Below are positions 11,883 to 20,979 of a stretch of 57,859 bases of DNA, piece by piece (the stretch's first letter is position 1; every line of letters starts with the position of its first letter). A program made the position numbers and the translations under genes. Below the pieces are notes generated by a model. The model was not told where the DNA came from and searched no databases. It worked only from the letters and a program-made list of their open reading frames with translations. The stretch is from Burkholderiaceae bacterium (GTDB lineage Bacteria > Pseudomonadota > Gammaproteobacteria > Burkholderiales > Burkholderiaceae_C). The stretch is taken from assembly GCA_013360485.1 (NCBI GenBank), contig JABWBN010000003.1, positions 1 to 57,859 on the forward strand. Direction: 5' to 3'.

Positions 11883-12676
11883 TCATGCCCCTAATGCGTA
11901 GAACGCCATGGCCGGGCTGCGGATATCGAGCCGCTCGAAGCGACCGAACCCCGCCTGCTCGGCCAGCGCCCTCGCCCGACGCTCGCCCCAGCACGCACCC
12001 AGACCCGGTCCACCCATGGCCAGGCTCTGCGGCACGCAGTGCAGGCACGAGATGCCATAGAGCATGCGCGCGAACGGGTTGCCAAAGTTTTCCTGAAGCG
12101 GTCAGGCTCCAGTCCGGCTACGGTCGCGCCCGGGAACGCCTGTGCCAGCGCGATAGGCACCACCCCCACGCCGCAGCCGATGTCGATCGCGCGCCCTCCG
12201 GCCATTAGTCGCTCGGCCACGCCTGGCACCGAGGGCAACCAACTGCGCACCAGCCGGTTGTTGTACACGGCGCGATTCATCGCCGCCAGCGCCTCGGGCA
12301 ACTCCGTGCCGTACTCTGCAAAGCCCACGCCTGCCCCGCTGCGAAACGCAGGCTCGAGTTGCGCAATGGCGCCGGCGATCGAAGGCAGGCCCCCGAAAAG
12401 CCCAGCCAGCCAGCACTCCGACGTGCGATCGGTCAGAAACTGGGCATGTTCATCCGGCAGCTCGAAGGCGCCCGTCGCAGGATCGTAGTCCACGTAACCG
12501 GCGCCAGCCATGCCGGCGAGCCACTCCTCGGCGTAGCGCGGGGCGATTTGGGCGCGCTGTGCCAAAGCCTCGAACAGCTGCAGGCGACTGCCCAGCAGCA
12601 CCAGCGATGCGGCCATCGTGGTGGCCACATCCCCGACCATCTTCAACGTGAAGGAATTGGCGCGCTGCTTGTCCAT
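11883..12676 (-). pseudogene. SAM-dependent methyltransferase (winged-helix plus class I MTase type) with internal deletion and frameshift
   Basis: N-terminal part (MDKQRANSFTLKMVGDVATTMAAS..GRAIDIGCGVGVVPIALAQAFPGATVAGLEPDRF) is in one frame; the C-terminal part (NPFARMLYGISCLHCVPQSLAMGGPGLGACWGERRARALAEQAGFGRFERLD..) is in another; junction near 12088-12100. Confidence 0.7.
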
Positions 12677-12924
12677 CTGGGCACTCCATTCTGGATCCGC
12701 GACCGTTAGGCTCGGCCGCAAGCCGAATCGCGAACGTACCGGGTTGACCACGGTTCGGCATGGAGTCCAAGCGATCGTGGCACCTCAACGGCCGAGGTTC
12801 CGCCGCGGCAGCGCAATGCCAGATTTCGAACGCGCTCGTAGAAATCGGCATCATTCAGCGATCGGTGCAGCCGGTATGGTGCGTGCTCATGGGCCTGCAT
12901 CCGCGGGCCTGGACACACCGAATC

Positions 12925-13785
12925 ATGGCCACGATCAACGACATCACATTCATCGACACCCTGGCGGCCGCGCCTGTCTCCGTTGCCTCAGGAATCGAAC
13001 GGACGATTTGCAGCCCGGACCTGTGCGGCTCGAAGAACCTCATCGCCTACCGCCGCACGATTTCCGCGGGGCGCAGCCTGAGCGTAGAGGCCGGCGACAA
13101 CTACCATCTGCTGTACGTCATCGAGGGCGCGGCAGACGGGCAGATCCGCTTCGGCGGCGACTCGCACGCAGCCGACGAAGGTGCCGGCGTGTTGCTGGTG
13201 CCAGGCGAGTCGGCCTCCATCCACGCGCAGGGCTCAAACCTCGACGTGCTGCACCTGGTGACGCCCAAGCCCCCTGCAGCGGTCGAGAACGGTCTGCCTG
13301 GCGGACCGGGCTACTTCTTCAACCGCGGCACGTTGCGGGCGCTGGCTGACTCCAGCGGCGGCCGGGTGCGCCGCTTCTGCGTGGAGTCCAGCGTGCGCTA
13401 TCCGGACGGGCGTCGGCTGACGCAGACCAACGCGATACAGGCGGGCGAGATGCACTACAACGCCGGCGGCGCGTCGCCCTATCACCTGCACAAGCCGACC
13501 GAGGCCAATCCCGACGGCGCCGCCCACTGCTACATCACGTTCAAGGGACGCGGCAAGGTCGACGTCGGCGAGACCTCCCAAGTCATCGAGCCGGGCACGC
13601 TGGTCTATTTCCCCTCTGGCATCCCTCACCAGCTCAACGCCTGGGAGGGCGCGCTGGACTACTTCGAGATCCAGGCATGGCGCAGCTTCAAGACCGACAT
13701 CCTGAGCAACGATCCGCTTGGCCTGAAGTGGTTCTACGTTGGCGAAGGCGCTGACGAGCCCAAGGTCGAGTGGAACCAGAGCTGA
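12925..13785 (+). CDS. Cupin (bicupin) domain protein
   Basis: Two cupin-like halves (YHLLYVIEGAADGQI..; SPYHLHKPTEANPDGAAHCYITFKGRGKVDVGETSQVIEPGTLVYFPSGIPHQLNAWEGALDYFEIQ). Confidence 0.75.
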   Translation: MATINDITFIDTLAAAPVSVASGIERTICSPDLCGSKNLIAYRRTISAGRSLSVEAGDNYHLLYVIEGAADGQIRFGGDSHAADEGAGVLLVPGESASIHAQGSNLDVLHLVTPKPPAAVENGLPGGPGYFFNRGTLRALADSSGGRVRRFCVESSVRYPDGRRLTQTNAIQAGEMHYNAGGASPYHLHKPTEANPDGAAHCYITFKGRGKVDVGETSQVIEPGTLVYFPSGIPHQLNAWEGALDYFEIQAWRSFKTDILSNDPLGLKWFYVGEGADEPKVEWNQS

Positions 13786-13840
13786 AGGCCGGCCGCGGAA
13801 AGCGGCTGGGCTGAGGCGCGCCTGCGCGCGACGAAGTGGT

Positions 13841-14110
13841 TGTCACTCCCACTCTTTTTGTCTGTCAACAGGCGGGTGCTGTTCATAGGCAAGACTCGCG
13901 ATTTGGCCGCGTGGCAGAGGGTCGATACCGACATCTCTGCCGTCGCGATCTTGGCCTCGCGCGGGGCAAAGATCTGCCGATTCCAGGCATGAATGGCGGG
14001 AATCGGCGTCGGAGGATCTGTGGCCGACCCGTTAAGCAGCAGTATGTCGGTGTCGAATGGCCACTTTGCCGCGCGATGACGGTAGTTCCGCGCGGGCTGA
14101 CGGTATTGCG
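13841..14110. repeat. Non-coding cassette A (MITE-like or transposon-end remnant)
   Basis: Shares ACTCCCACTCT..TGTCAACAG.CGGG..TCATAGG..CTCG..GGTCGATACCGACA...CCGTCGCG with 16231-16328; ends with tgacggta repeats at 14077 and 14098. Confidence 0.55.
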
Positions 14111-14137
14111 GTCTGAATCACCTTCGTCACTCGCGTT

Positions 14138-14166
14138 CGCCTTACAATATTGATATTTGTAAGGCG
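14138..14166. promoter_or_regulatory. Perfect inverted repeat, putative toxin-antitoxin operator
   Basis: cgccttacaa-tattgatat-ttgtaaggcg: 10 bp perfect arms, 9 bp spacer, 6 bp upstream of the AbrB-type antitoxin ATG. Confidence 0.65.
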
Positions 14167-14172
14167 CATGCC

Positions 14173-14394
14173 ATGAGTGAATCCACCATTACCGCGAAAG
14201 GCCAGACCACCGTGCCCGCGGACATCCGGACACTTGTCAATGCCAAGCCCGGCACGCGGCTGGTCTGGTCGGCGATGCCCGACGGCACCATCATCGTCCG
14301 GGCCAAGACCAAGTCCATACTCGACATGGCCGGCATGCTCAAGGCACCCAAGGGCAAGCATGTCAGCGTCGACGACATGAACCCCTGGCGCTGA
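14173..14394 (+). CDS. AbrB/MazE-type (SpoVT-AbrB domain) antitoxin
   Basis: ESTITAKGQTTVPADIRTLVNAKPGTRLVWSAMPDGTIIV, swapped-hairpin AbrB motif. Confidence 0.85.
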   Translation: MSESTITAKGQTTVPADIRTLVNAKPGTRLVWSAMPDGTIIVRAKTKSILDMAGMLKAPKGKHVSVDDMNPWR

Positions 14395-14404
14395 CTTCGG
14401 CACG

Positions 14405-14809
14405 ATGCCAGCTCTCGACACCAACGTCCTGGTGCGCTATGTCGTCCAGGACGATTCCTCGCAACTGGCCGCCGCCAAGCGCCTCATCGGCCGCTGTGTC
14501 GCAGAAGGCTCGACGCTGTTCGTCCCCGATACGGTCGTGCTCGAGTTGGAATGGGTGCTGCGATCCAGCTTCGCATTCCGCAAAGAAGAGGTGCTGATGA
14601 CCCTGTCCAGCCTTTTTTCGGCGGCCGAGTTGACGTTCGAGTCCGAGCGCCCGCTCGAGATCGCGCTGCAGTTGTTCCGTGAGGGATCCGCCGACTTTGC
14701 GGACTGCCTCCACGTCGCGTTGGCCACGCAGGCTGGCGAGCAGCCGCTGTGGACTTTCGACAAGGGGGCAGCCAAGGTCAGCGGAGCGCAACTGTTGGCC
14801 AAGGCTTGA
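14405..14809 (+). CDS. PIN-domain toxin (VapC-like)
   Basis: MPALDTNVLVRYVVQDD..ADFADCLHVALATQ..TFDKGAAKVSGAQLL, PIN catalytic acidic residues; 10 bp after the antitoxin. Confidence 0.88.
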   Translation: MPALDTNVLVRYVVQDDSSQLAAAKRLIGRCVAEGSTLFVPDTVVLELEWVLRSSFAFRKEEVLMTLSSLFSAAELTFESERPLEIALQLFREGSADFADCLHVALATQAGEQPLWTFDKGAAKVSGAQLLAKA

Positions 14810-14920
14810 ATCGCGAAGTGACCAAGGAAACGTCGGCACCGAACGCCTTAAGTGGTTGTCGCATCGAGACTTTGTGACGAACTTTTTACCGTCACGACAC
14901 TCCCGCTCGGACGCGCCGCG

Positions 14921-15241
14921 TCAGTGCGCATCCACCGTCTGCTCTTCGGCTTCCTTCCACGGCCTGATCTTTGCGAGCGTCTTCGCGAGGCTCGCCTTCG
15001 CGACCTCGGTGTCGTAGTCCGCCTGCAGGCGCAGCCACCAGCCGTCGGTGAGTCCGAAGAAGCGGCACAGCCGCAGATCGGTGTCCGCGGTGATGGCACG
15101 CTTGCCGGCGACGATCTCGCCGATGCGCTGCGCGGGCACATCGATCTCCTTCGCCAGCCGGTAGTTGCTCATGCCCAAGGGCTTGAGGAACTCCTCGGCG
15201 AGCATCTCGCCGGGCGACACCGGTTTGAGTTTCCTGCTCAT
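14921..15241 (-). CDS. higA: HigA-type XRE antitoxin
   Basis: MSRKLKPVSPGEMLAEEFLKPLGMSNYRLAKEIDVPAQRIGEIVAGKRAITADTDLRLCRFFGLTDGWWLRLQADYD. Confidence 0.9.
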   Translation of the reverse strand: MSRKLKPVSPGEMLAEEFLKPLGMSNYRLAKEIDVPAQRIGEIVAGKRAITADTDLRLCRFFGLTDGWWLRLQADYDTEVAKASLAKTLAKIRPWKEAEEQTVDAH

Positions 15242-15252
15242 CTCTCTTTGCC

Positions 15253-15534
15253 TCAGTGATAGTCCACGATCTCGACGTCTTCGGCATCGCTGCCCGTCCA
15301 GCGGAAGCAGATGCGGAACTGATCGTTCACCCGCAAGCTCCACTGGCCCGCGCGATCGCCCTTCAGCTGCTCGAGCCGGTTGGCCGGCGGCGCGCGCAGG
15401 TCTTCGATGTGTCGCGCCAGGTCGAGCTGCTTCAGCTTGCGCAGCGCCGGGCGCTCGATGTTGGCGAAGCGTGCCACCCGGCGCAAGTGAAAGAGCGCTT
15501 CGGTGTCGGCACACTTGAACGTCCTGATCGCCAC
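15253..15534 (-). CDS. higB: HigB/RelE-type toxin
   Basis: VAIRTFKCADTEALF..RRVARFANIERPALRKLKQLDLA..LRAPPANRLEQLKGDRAGQWSLRVNDQFRICFRWTGSDAEDVEIVDYH; GTG start at 15534 fits the family N-terminus; toxin precedes antitoxin. Confidence 0.88.
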   Translation of the reverse strand: MAIRTFKCADTEALFHLRRVARFANIERPALRKLKQLDLARHIEDLRAPPANRLEQLKGDRAGQWSLRVNDQFRICFRWTGSDAEDVEIVDYH

Positions 15535-15582
15535 AGGCAAAATAGTATTGCGAGGCGTGATTAACGTCAAGCGTGATTATCG

Positions 15583-15830
15583 ATGAGCCCAGTCGCCGCG
15601 CACAAGTGGGCGTTCGCGCCGCGTTTTCGCCGGCATGCCTTCGGCTGGCGCTCGCAGCCTGCCGTGCAGCGCGTTCGGCAAGCCGTGGCCGAGGTCCAGA
15701 TACTCGCGAAGAAGGACCCGGCGCTCGCCGCCGGCGGTGCGGTCCTGTTCCTCGAGAAGGTGTCACCGGCGCTCGTGCGGGTCAATAGTTCCTCCGGCGC
15801 CATCGGCACCGCGGTCAATCACGCGATCGA
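15583..15830 (+). pseudogene. 5' remnant of a conserved hypothetical gene
   Basis: HKWAFAPRFRRHAFGWRSQPAVQRVRQAVAEVQILAKKDPALAAGGAVLFLEKVSPALVRVNSSSGAIGTAVNHAI resembles the N-terminus of a conserved bacterial family; similarity-like sequence stops after NHAI. Confidence 0.5.
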
Positions 15831-16062
15831 CCGCCAAGAAGCCGATCGCCGCGTCGCTGGGAACACGAACGATCCCGAAAGCTTCATGCGACGGCCGCTG
15901 TACGGCGCGTGTCCGCCGCAGCCACACATCTCACCAGAAACGCGCTGCTCGCACGAAAACTCCGCCACAGTTAGCGTGCCGAAGCAATGTTCCTCGCCCA
16001 CGCCCAAGGCGAAGCGGAATCTGATAATCGACGCGATGGCGATATTTGCTGGTCAGTGAAGA

Positions 16063-16229
16063 TCAGGGTTTCTTCCCGACCGGGCCGAAGCCGTGGTGCT
16101 CGTTCTCGTAGTCCTCGATCCGCGTGACGAGCACGTCGCGCTCCCTCGCCTGTGCGCTGCCCTCCTCGGCCTGGAAGACACCCCGTAGGTGGCGGAAGGC
16201 GCGCTGCAGATCCTCGTCGTTGGGGACCT
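16063..16229 (-). pseudogene. 3' remnant of a probable HigA-like antitoxin
   Basis: Reverse strand reads VPNDEDLQRAFRHLRGVFQAEEGSAQARERDVLVTRIEDYENEHHGFGPVGKKP*; no start codon, abuts cassette B. Confidence 0.45.
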
Positions 16230-16230
16230 T

Positions 16231-16490
16231 TACTCCCACTCTATTGTCAACAGCCGGGCACCTCTCATAGGTAGATCTCGGTCTTCGAGGCCGTTCCGGA
16301 AGGTCGATACCGACAAAACTACCGTCGCGGTTCCCACCGGAACTGGCGCCCCGTTTCGCCGATCTTGTCCCGTCGAGCCACCCTCGCCTCTCGCCACGGA
16401 GCTCTTGGGCTCAAGCGGGACCAACTTGACGGTATCCGGTGGCAAGTCGCTCGGGTCAATGACGGTATTCCTGGAGTCGGTGACGGTATT
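16231..16490. repeat. Non-coding cassette B (related to cassette A)
   Basis: Left ~100 nt aligns with cassette A; right side has tgacggta repeats at 16427, 16460 and 16481, with further copies at 16566 and 16619. Confidence 0.55.
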
Positions 16491-16661
16491 GCATCCTCTG
16501 GCCGCCCCGCCCGGCCTTCGACCTCGTCCGGGAGTATGACTCACCTCTCAAACGGGGCGGACCATTGACGGTACCAACAGCCGCCGCCGGCCGGTCCCGT
16601 CGGTATCAGCGGGCCGTGTGACGGTATGCGGGGCGGCCGTTCTCGGAGGGCCCTGCGCAAC

Positions 16662-17972
16662 TCAAGACCTTAGCGAACGGCGGAGATCGCCCCTCTCTGC
16701 TGCCGTTCGCGGTTCCGCGAACAGGCCTGGCAGTCCAGACTTGGCCGCGAGCAGCGCAGGATGCTCGCCTGTGGCCTTCCACGTCAGGCCGCAGGCAGCC
16801 ACCAGCAGCGAGCGCACCGGGGCGATGGCGGCGATCAGCTGCCGACGGATGCCCGAGGCCCGGCTCGGTGAGCGTTGAGCACGCTTGGCCGCAATGAGTT
16901 CGAGCAGCCGCGTGCGCAGTTCGGCTGCCCGGTCTTCGTCCTGGGCCAGCTCAGCCAACTCTTGCAGCAGCGGCTGGTACTGCCGCGACCAGTCGATGGC
17001 CAACACTGCGTCGTCGGCGCATTGGCGCCAGAGATCGGCGGCGCGGCGCTGGAACATGAGGATGAACTGGTCGGTGGCCGTCAGCAGGCAGTAGCGCAGG
17101 AAGCAGGCCATTTCGACGGTCCGTGCCCGCTCCTTGATGCGCTCGCTGATCGACGGTGGCCGTGTGGCCATGCGCCGGGCGTAGCGGCGCACGAGCGCAT
17201 CGTTGAGCTCGCCCAGGTATCGATCCAGGCCCAGGCCGTTGAGGAAGGTGATGCGCTCGAGCACTTCGGCGATCTGGCGCGTGGAGTGCTTGGCCGGCGC
17301 GCTCCACAGCCAGCTCTGGCAGTGCTGGCCGTCCGGCCGGGTGGCAGCCACAGCAGCGGCCCACTGCTTCAAGGCAGTGGCCGACACCGTGGCCCGGATG
17401 AACGCGGCCGTGGCGGCCTCGAGGTCGGCCGGTGCGGCCGCCACCAGCGCCCGGATGGCGCGCTCGTGCACGATGATCAGCCTGTGCTCGTACAACCAGT
17501 GCCGGGCCCGCAGCAGCAGCCGCTCGCGGTCGGCGGTGTGGGCCACCTCGTCGCGCAAAATGCGCACCAGTGCGCGGCGCTGGTGTTCGCTCATCCAGGC
17601 AAAGCCCAGGACCTCGCAGGCCTGCTGCTGGTGATCGAACAAGGTCCGGCCGCGCGAATACAACGCCCGCAGCGATGCCAGATCGGGCGTGGCGATGTCC
17701 AGCGTCTGGCCCAGGTGCCGCAGCAAAGCAACCGGCACGGCGCGAACGCTGTTCAAAGGCCGCCCGCTCATGCGCACGAAACCGATGTGCAGCGCCAGGC
17801 CCAGCTTGTGGTGGTCGCCCCTGCGCCGTTCGATCAGCTCCCGCTCGGCGAGGCTGAAGGTGAAGAAGGCCTGCAGCTCGAACGGGCTGAACTCACGCGG
17901 CAGCTCACGCAGGCCCAGGTACGGTGGGTGCCAGCCCTGCATCGCCGCCGCTCCCCACGAGTCGAAAGGCAA
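16662..17972 (-). mobile_element. Tn3-family transposase N-terminal fragment (truncated)
   Basis: 436 aa with LREFSPFELQAFFTFSLAERELIERRRGDHHKLGLALHIGFVRMSGRPLN-type DUF4158/Tn3 TnpA N-terminus; lacks the DDE catalytic half. Confidence 0.8.
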
Positions 17973-18084
17973 CCAAAGATACGCCCAGCTGAACCGAACA
18001 GCAAACGCCGCGAAATCAATGACTTACCGCTGAGCACCCGCGCAGTTGCTGGCGATCCGAACCGTCACCTTTTGCACCGAAGTC

Positions 18085-18246
18085 AAGGGGACCCCGCATC
18101 GGTCGGCCGGGCTCGATCAGGATGTGCCGGATGCCGTGGCCCTGCGCTCAGCCGATGAACGCTCGGCTGGTGAACTCCGGGCCGTTGTCGGGGCGCACGG
18201 ATCGGCCACGGTCAGGCACTTCAAGCGCCGGCCGCTGCCGGCCCAT
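18085..18246 (-). mobile_element. IS3-family OrfB remnant
   Basis: Reverse strand: RRLKCLTVAD then, in another frame, RPDNGPEFTSRAFIG*AQGHGIRHILIEPGRPM, hallmark IS3 OrfB integrase-core peptides. Confidence 0.7.
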
Positions 18247-18353
18247 TGATTGCGGAGCCCCGCATGAGATTCTCAAAGTCTACCCGATTGAGATGCCATG
18301 TCGTCTACGTCATAACTCGGTCGCGATTCAGCCCGTCATTCCTGGCGTCGTTC

Positions 18354-19793
18354 TCAGTAGACACCCTGGGCGCGCATCGCGTCGGCCACCTTCACGAATC
18401 CAGCGATGTTGGCGCCATCGACGTAGTTGATCGAACCGTCAGAGCGCTTGCCGTGGCGAACGCAGTTGTTGTGGATGTCCTTCATGATGGCGTGCAACCG
18501 CTCGTCGACCTCGCCGGCGGACCATGACAGACGCAGTGCGTTCTGCGACATCTCCAGCCCCGAAGTGGCCACGCCGCCTGCGTTGCTGGCCTTGCCAGGT
18601 GCGTACAACGTGCGGGCCTTCAGGAAGACATCCACGGCTTGCAGCGTGCAGGGCATGTTGGCGCCTTCGGCCACACAGAACGCGCCGTTGGCCACCAGGG
18701 TGGCCGCGTCGAGTTCGTCGAGCTCGTTCTGCGTTGCGCAGGGCAGCGCGATGTCGGTGGGCACGTGCCAGGGCCGCTTGCCGGCCTCGAAGTGCAGGCC
18801 GAACTGAGCCGCAAACGCCGACAGGCGTCCGCGCTTGACGTTCTTCAGCTGCATCAGCGCCTGGAGCTTCTCGGTGTCGATGCCATCACGGTCGACGACG
18901 GTGCCATCGGAATCGGAGAAGGTAATCACGCGCGCGCCCAGCTCGATGGCCTTCTCGGCAGCGTACTGCGCCACGTTGCCCGACCCCGAGATCGAGACCC
19001 GCAGGCCGTCGAAGTTGCGATGGGCGCGGCGCAGCATCTCCTGCGCGAAATACACCGTGCCATAGCCGGTAGCCTCGGGTCGCATCAGGCTGCCCCCGAA
19101 CGCGATGCCCTTGCCGGTGAACACGCCGCCGGTGTCGTTCGACAGCTTTTTCATCGCACCGGCCATGAAGCCCACCTCGCGTGCACCGACGCCGATGTCG
19201 CCCGCGGGCACATCGGTGTTGGGGCCCAGGTGGCGGTAAAGCTCGCTCATCAACGCCTGGCAGAAGCGCATCACTTCGGCGTCGCTCTTGCCCTTGGGGT
19301 CAAAGTCGGAACCACCCTTGGCGCCACCCATCGGCAGCGTGGTCAGCGAGTTCTTCAGCGTCTGCTCGAACGCGAGGAACTTCAGGATCGACAGTGTCAC
19401 CGATGGATGAAACCGCATGCCGCCCTTGTAGGGGCCGATGGCCGAGCTGTGCTGGATGCGGAAGGCGCGGTTCACCTGGGTCTGGCCCCGGTCGTCGAGC
19501 CAGGCCACGCGGAACTGGATCACCCGTTCGGGCTCGACGAGACGCTCGAGCAGGGCGTACTCGCCGTACTGCGGGTGGGTTTCGATGAATGGCCACAAGC
19601 TGACCATCACTTCCCGGACGGCTTGCAAAAACTCGGGCTGGTGAGGGTCCCGCCGCGCCACTGCGGCCAGGAAGTCGTCGAGATGGGCGAATTTCAAAGC
19701 GGTCTTCTCCGGTCGAAAGGAATGGGCGCGCGCCCATTTGTCGGGCGCTGCACACCAACCGCGTGCCCTCTGAGATTTTAGGGGACCCGGCAT
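18354..19793 (-). CDS. gdhA: NADP-type glutamate dehydrogenase
   Basis: PYKGGMRFHPSVTLSILKFLAFEQTLKNSLTTLPMGGAKGGSDFDPKGKSDAEVMRFCQALMSELYRHLG; likely true start is TTG before KFAHLDDFL. Confidence 0.93.
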   Translation of the reverse strand: MPGPLKSQRARGWCAAPDKWARAHSFRPEKTALKFAHLDDFLAAVARRDPHQPEFLQAVREVMVSLWPFIETHPQYGEYALLERLVEPERVIQFRVAWLDDRGQTQVNRAFRIQHSSAIGPYKGGMRFHPSVTLSILKFLAFEQTLKNSLTTLPMGGAKGGSDFDPKGKSDAEVMRFCQALMSELYRHLGPNTDVPAGDIGVGAREVGFMAGAMKKLSNDTGGVFTGKGIAFGGSLMRPEATGYGTVYFAQEMLRRAHRNFDGLRVSISGSGNVAQYAAEKAIELGARVITFSDSDGTVVDRDGIDTEKLQALMQLKNVKRGRLSAFAAQFGLHFEAGKRPWHVPTDIALPCATQNELDELDAATLVANGAFCVAEGANMPCTLQAVDVFLKARTLYAPGKASNAGGVATSGLEMSQNALRLSWSAGEVDERLHAIMKDIHNNCVRHGKRSDGSINYVDGANIAGFVKVADAMRAQGVY

Positions 19794-20362
19794 GCACCAT
19801 CCTGCCCTGACCTTGTGGCACTGCGCAGGTGCAGTGAAGCGATTTGCCGTCGGTGCATGCCAATGCCCTAGCTAGCCCCGGAGCTTGCGGAAACACCCAT
19901 GACAAAGTGCTGGTTGGATGACCCAGCCACGAGGGAGATCTCGTCTTGAGCGGGCCTCTGATGAAACGGGCTGCAGGTCCCGCTGAGTTCGCCAAGCCGG
20001 TGCTTCACCTGTGCCCGCCCATGGTGGCGTTCGCGACCGGGCTGCCATGGGTCAGTCCATTTGGAGTGCTCATTCATTCTTCTGCAATACGCCTACGCCC
20101 CAGTGCGACATGCACTCCAAGATTTGCGTGAAGCACCCTGCGGCAATAAACTTTAGCCATGAGTTTTACCCTGTCCCTAGCCGCGTTCGGCGGTGCATTC
20201 AGCGAGGCGGCATTCTTTGCTGCCGTGTCGCTGTGCACGCCGCAGTTGCGTGCCGGGATGGGGACTCACACCCGTCAGCCGGCCGCACATCCTTAGGCCC
20301 GGCGATCACCTCCACACCAGTTGCGCAAACCTCAGATCGCCGGGCTCCCAGCCCGCGCGTAG

Positions 20363-20836
20363 ATGCGTGTCTCCGACCCGGAGGCACTCAGCTTGACACT
20401 GAAGGAACGCCCCGTGGAAGTGACCACCCTCGAGCGCACGCTCACTGAACTGGACCATGTCCGCCTCCTGAACCTGCTCCGCCGCGATGCACGCGGTGAC
20501 GGTTCACCGCATCAAGTCCGTGCCATCGAAGACGTCTTGGAGGCCTCCGCGCTCGTGCCTTCGCGCGAGGTGGCACCCGACGTCGTGACGATGTATTCGA
20601 AGGTCCTGCTGCAGGACACCCAGACCGGCCAGCGAAACACGCTGACCCTGTGTTACCCCGCGGATGCCGAGCCGGCGGTTGGATTCGTGTCTGTGCTGTC
20701 CCCGGTCGGCAGCGCTTTGCTCGGCCTGCGGGTCGGCAGCATGGCCCGCTGGTCTACCCCTGCTGGCGATGAAAGGGCGGCCGAGATTCTGGCCATCCTC
20801 TTCCAGCCCGAGTCGAGCGGCGACTACGCGATGTAG
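20363..20836 (+). CDS. Rnk-like nucleoside diphosphate kinase regulator (GreA/GreB C-terminal domain)
   Basis: LTELDHVRLLNLL..APDVVTMYSKVLLQD..LTLCYPADAEP..VSVLSPVGSALLGLRVGS..ILFQPESSGDYAM; true start may be an internal GTG near 20411. Confidence 0.8.
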   Translation: MRVSDPEALSLTLKERPVEVTTLERTLTELDHVRLLNLLRRDARGDGSPHQVRAIEDVLEASALVPSREVAPDVVTMYSKVLLQDTQTGQRNTLTLCYPADAEPAVGFVSVLSPVGSALLGLRVGSMARWSTPAGDERAAEILAILFQPESSGDYAM

Positions 20837-20979
20837 CCGCCGCGTGCAGTCTGGCGGCTGCACACCACGATCGTGGCGACGGCGGGCCTGAACTCCACCT
20901 CCGGGGCGATGCACATCGCTCCGTAGGCACACGCTCGTCTGCCGCCTGTCGGAACACGACTGTTCTCGAGGAGACACAG

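Noticed and set aside
13835-14860. 11-bp direct repeat aagtggttgtc at 13835 and 14850 flanking the AbrB/PIN pair
   Set aside because: Too short and not associated with clear element ends; noted only as a possible target duplication
14874-14895. gtgacg-N10-cgtcac inverted repeat between the convergent PIN toxin and higA genes
   Set aside because: Weak 6-bp stem with 10-nt loop; insufficient for a terminator call, though it contains a reverse tgacggta copy
20159-20302. Small hydrophobic ORF MSFTLSLAAFGGAFSEAAFFAAVSLCTPQLRAGMG...
   Set aside because: Possible but no supporting homology or operon context; could be chance in the region upstream of the Rnk gene
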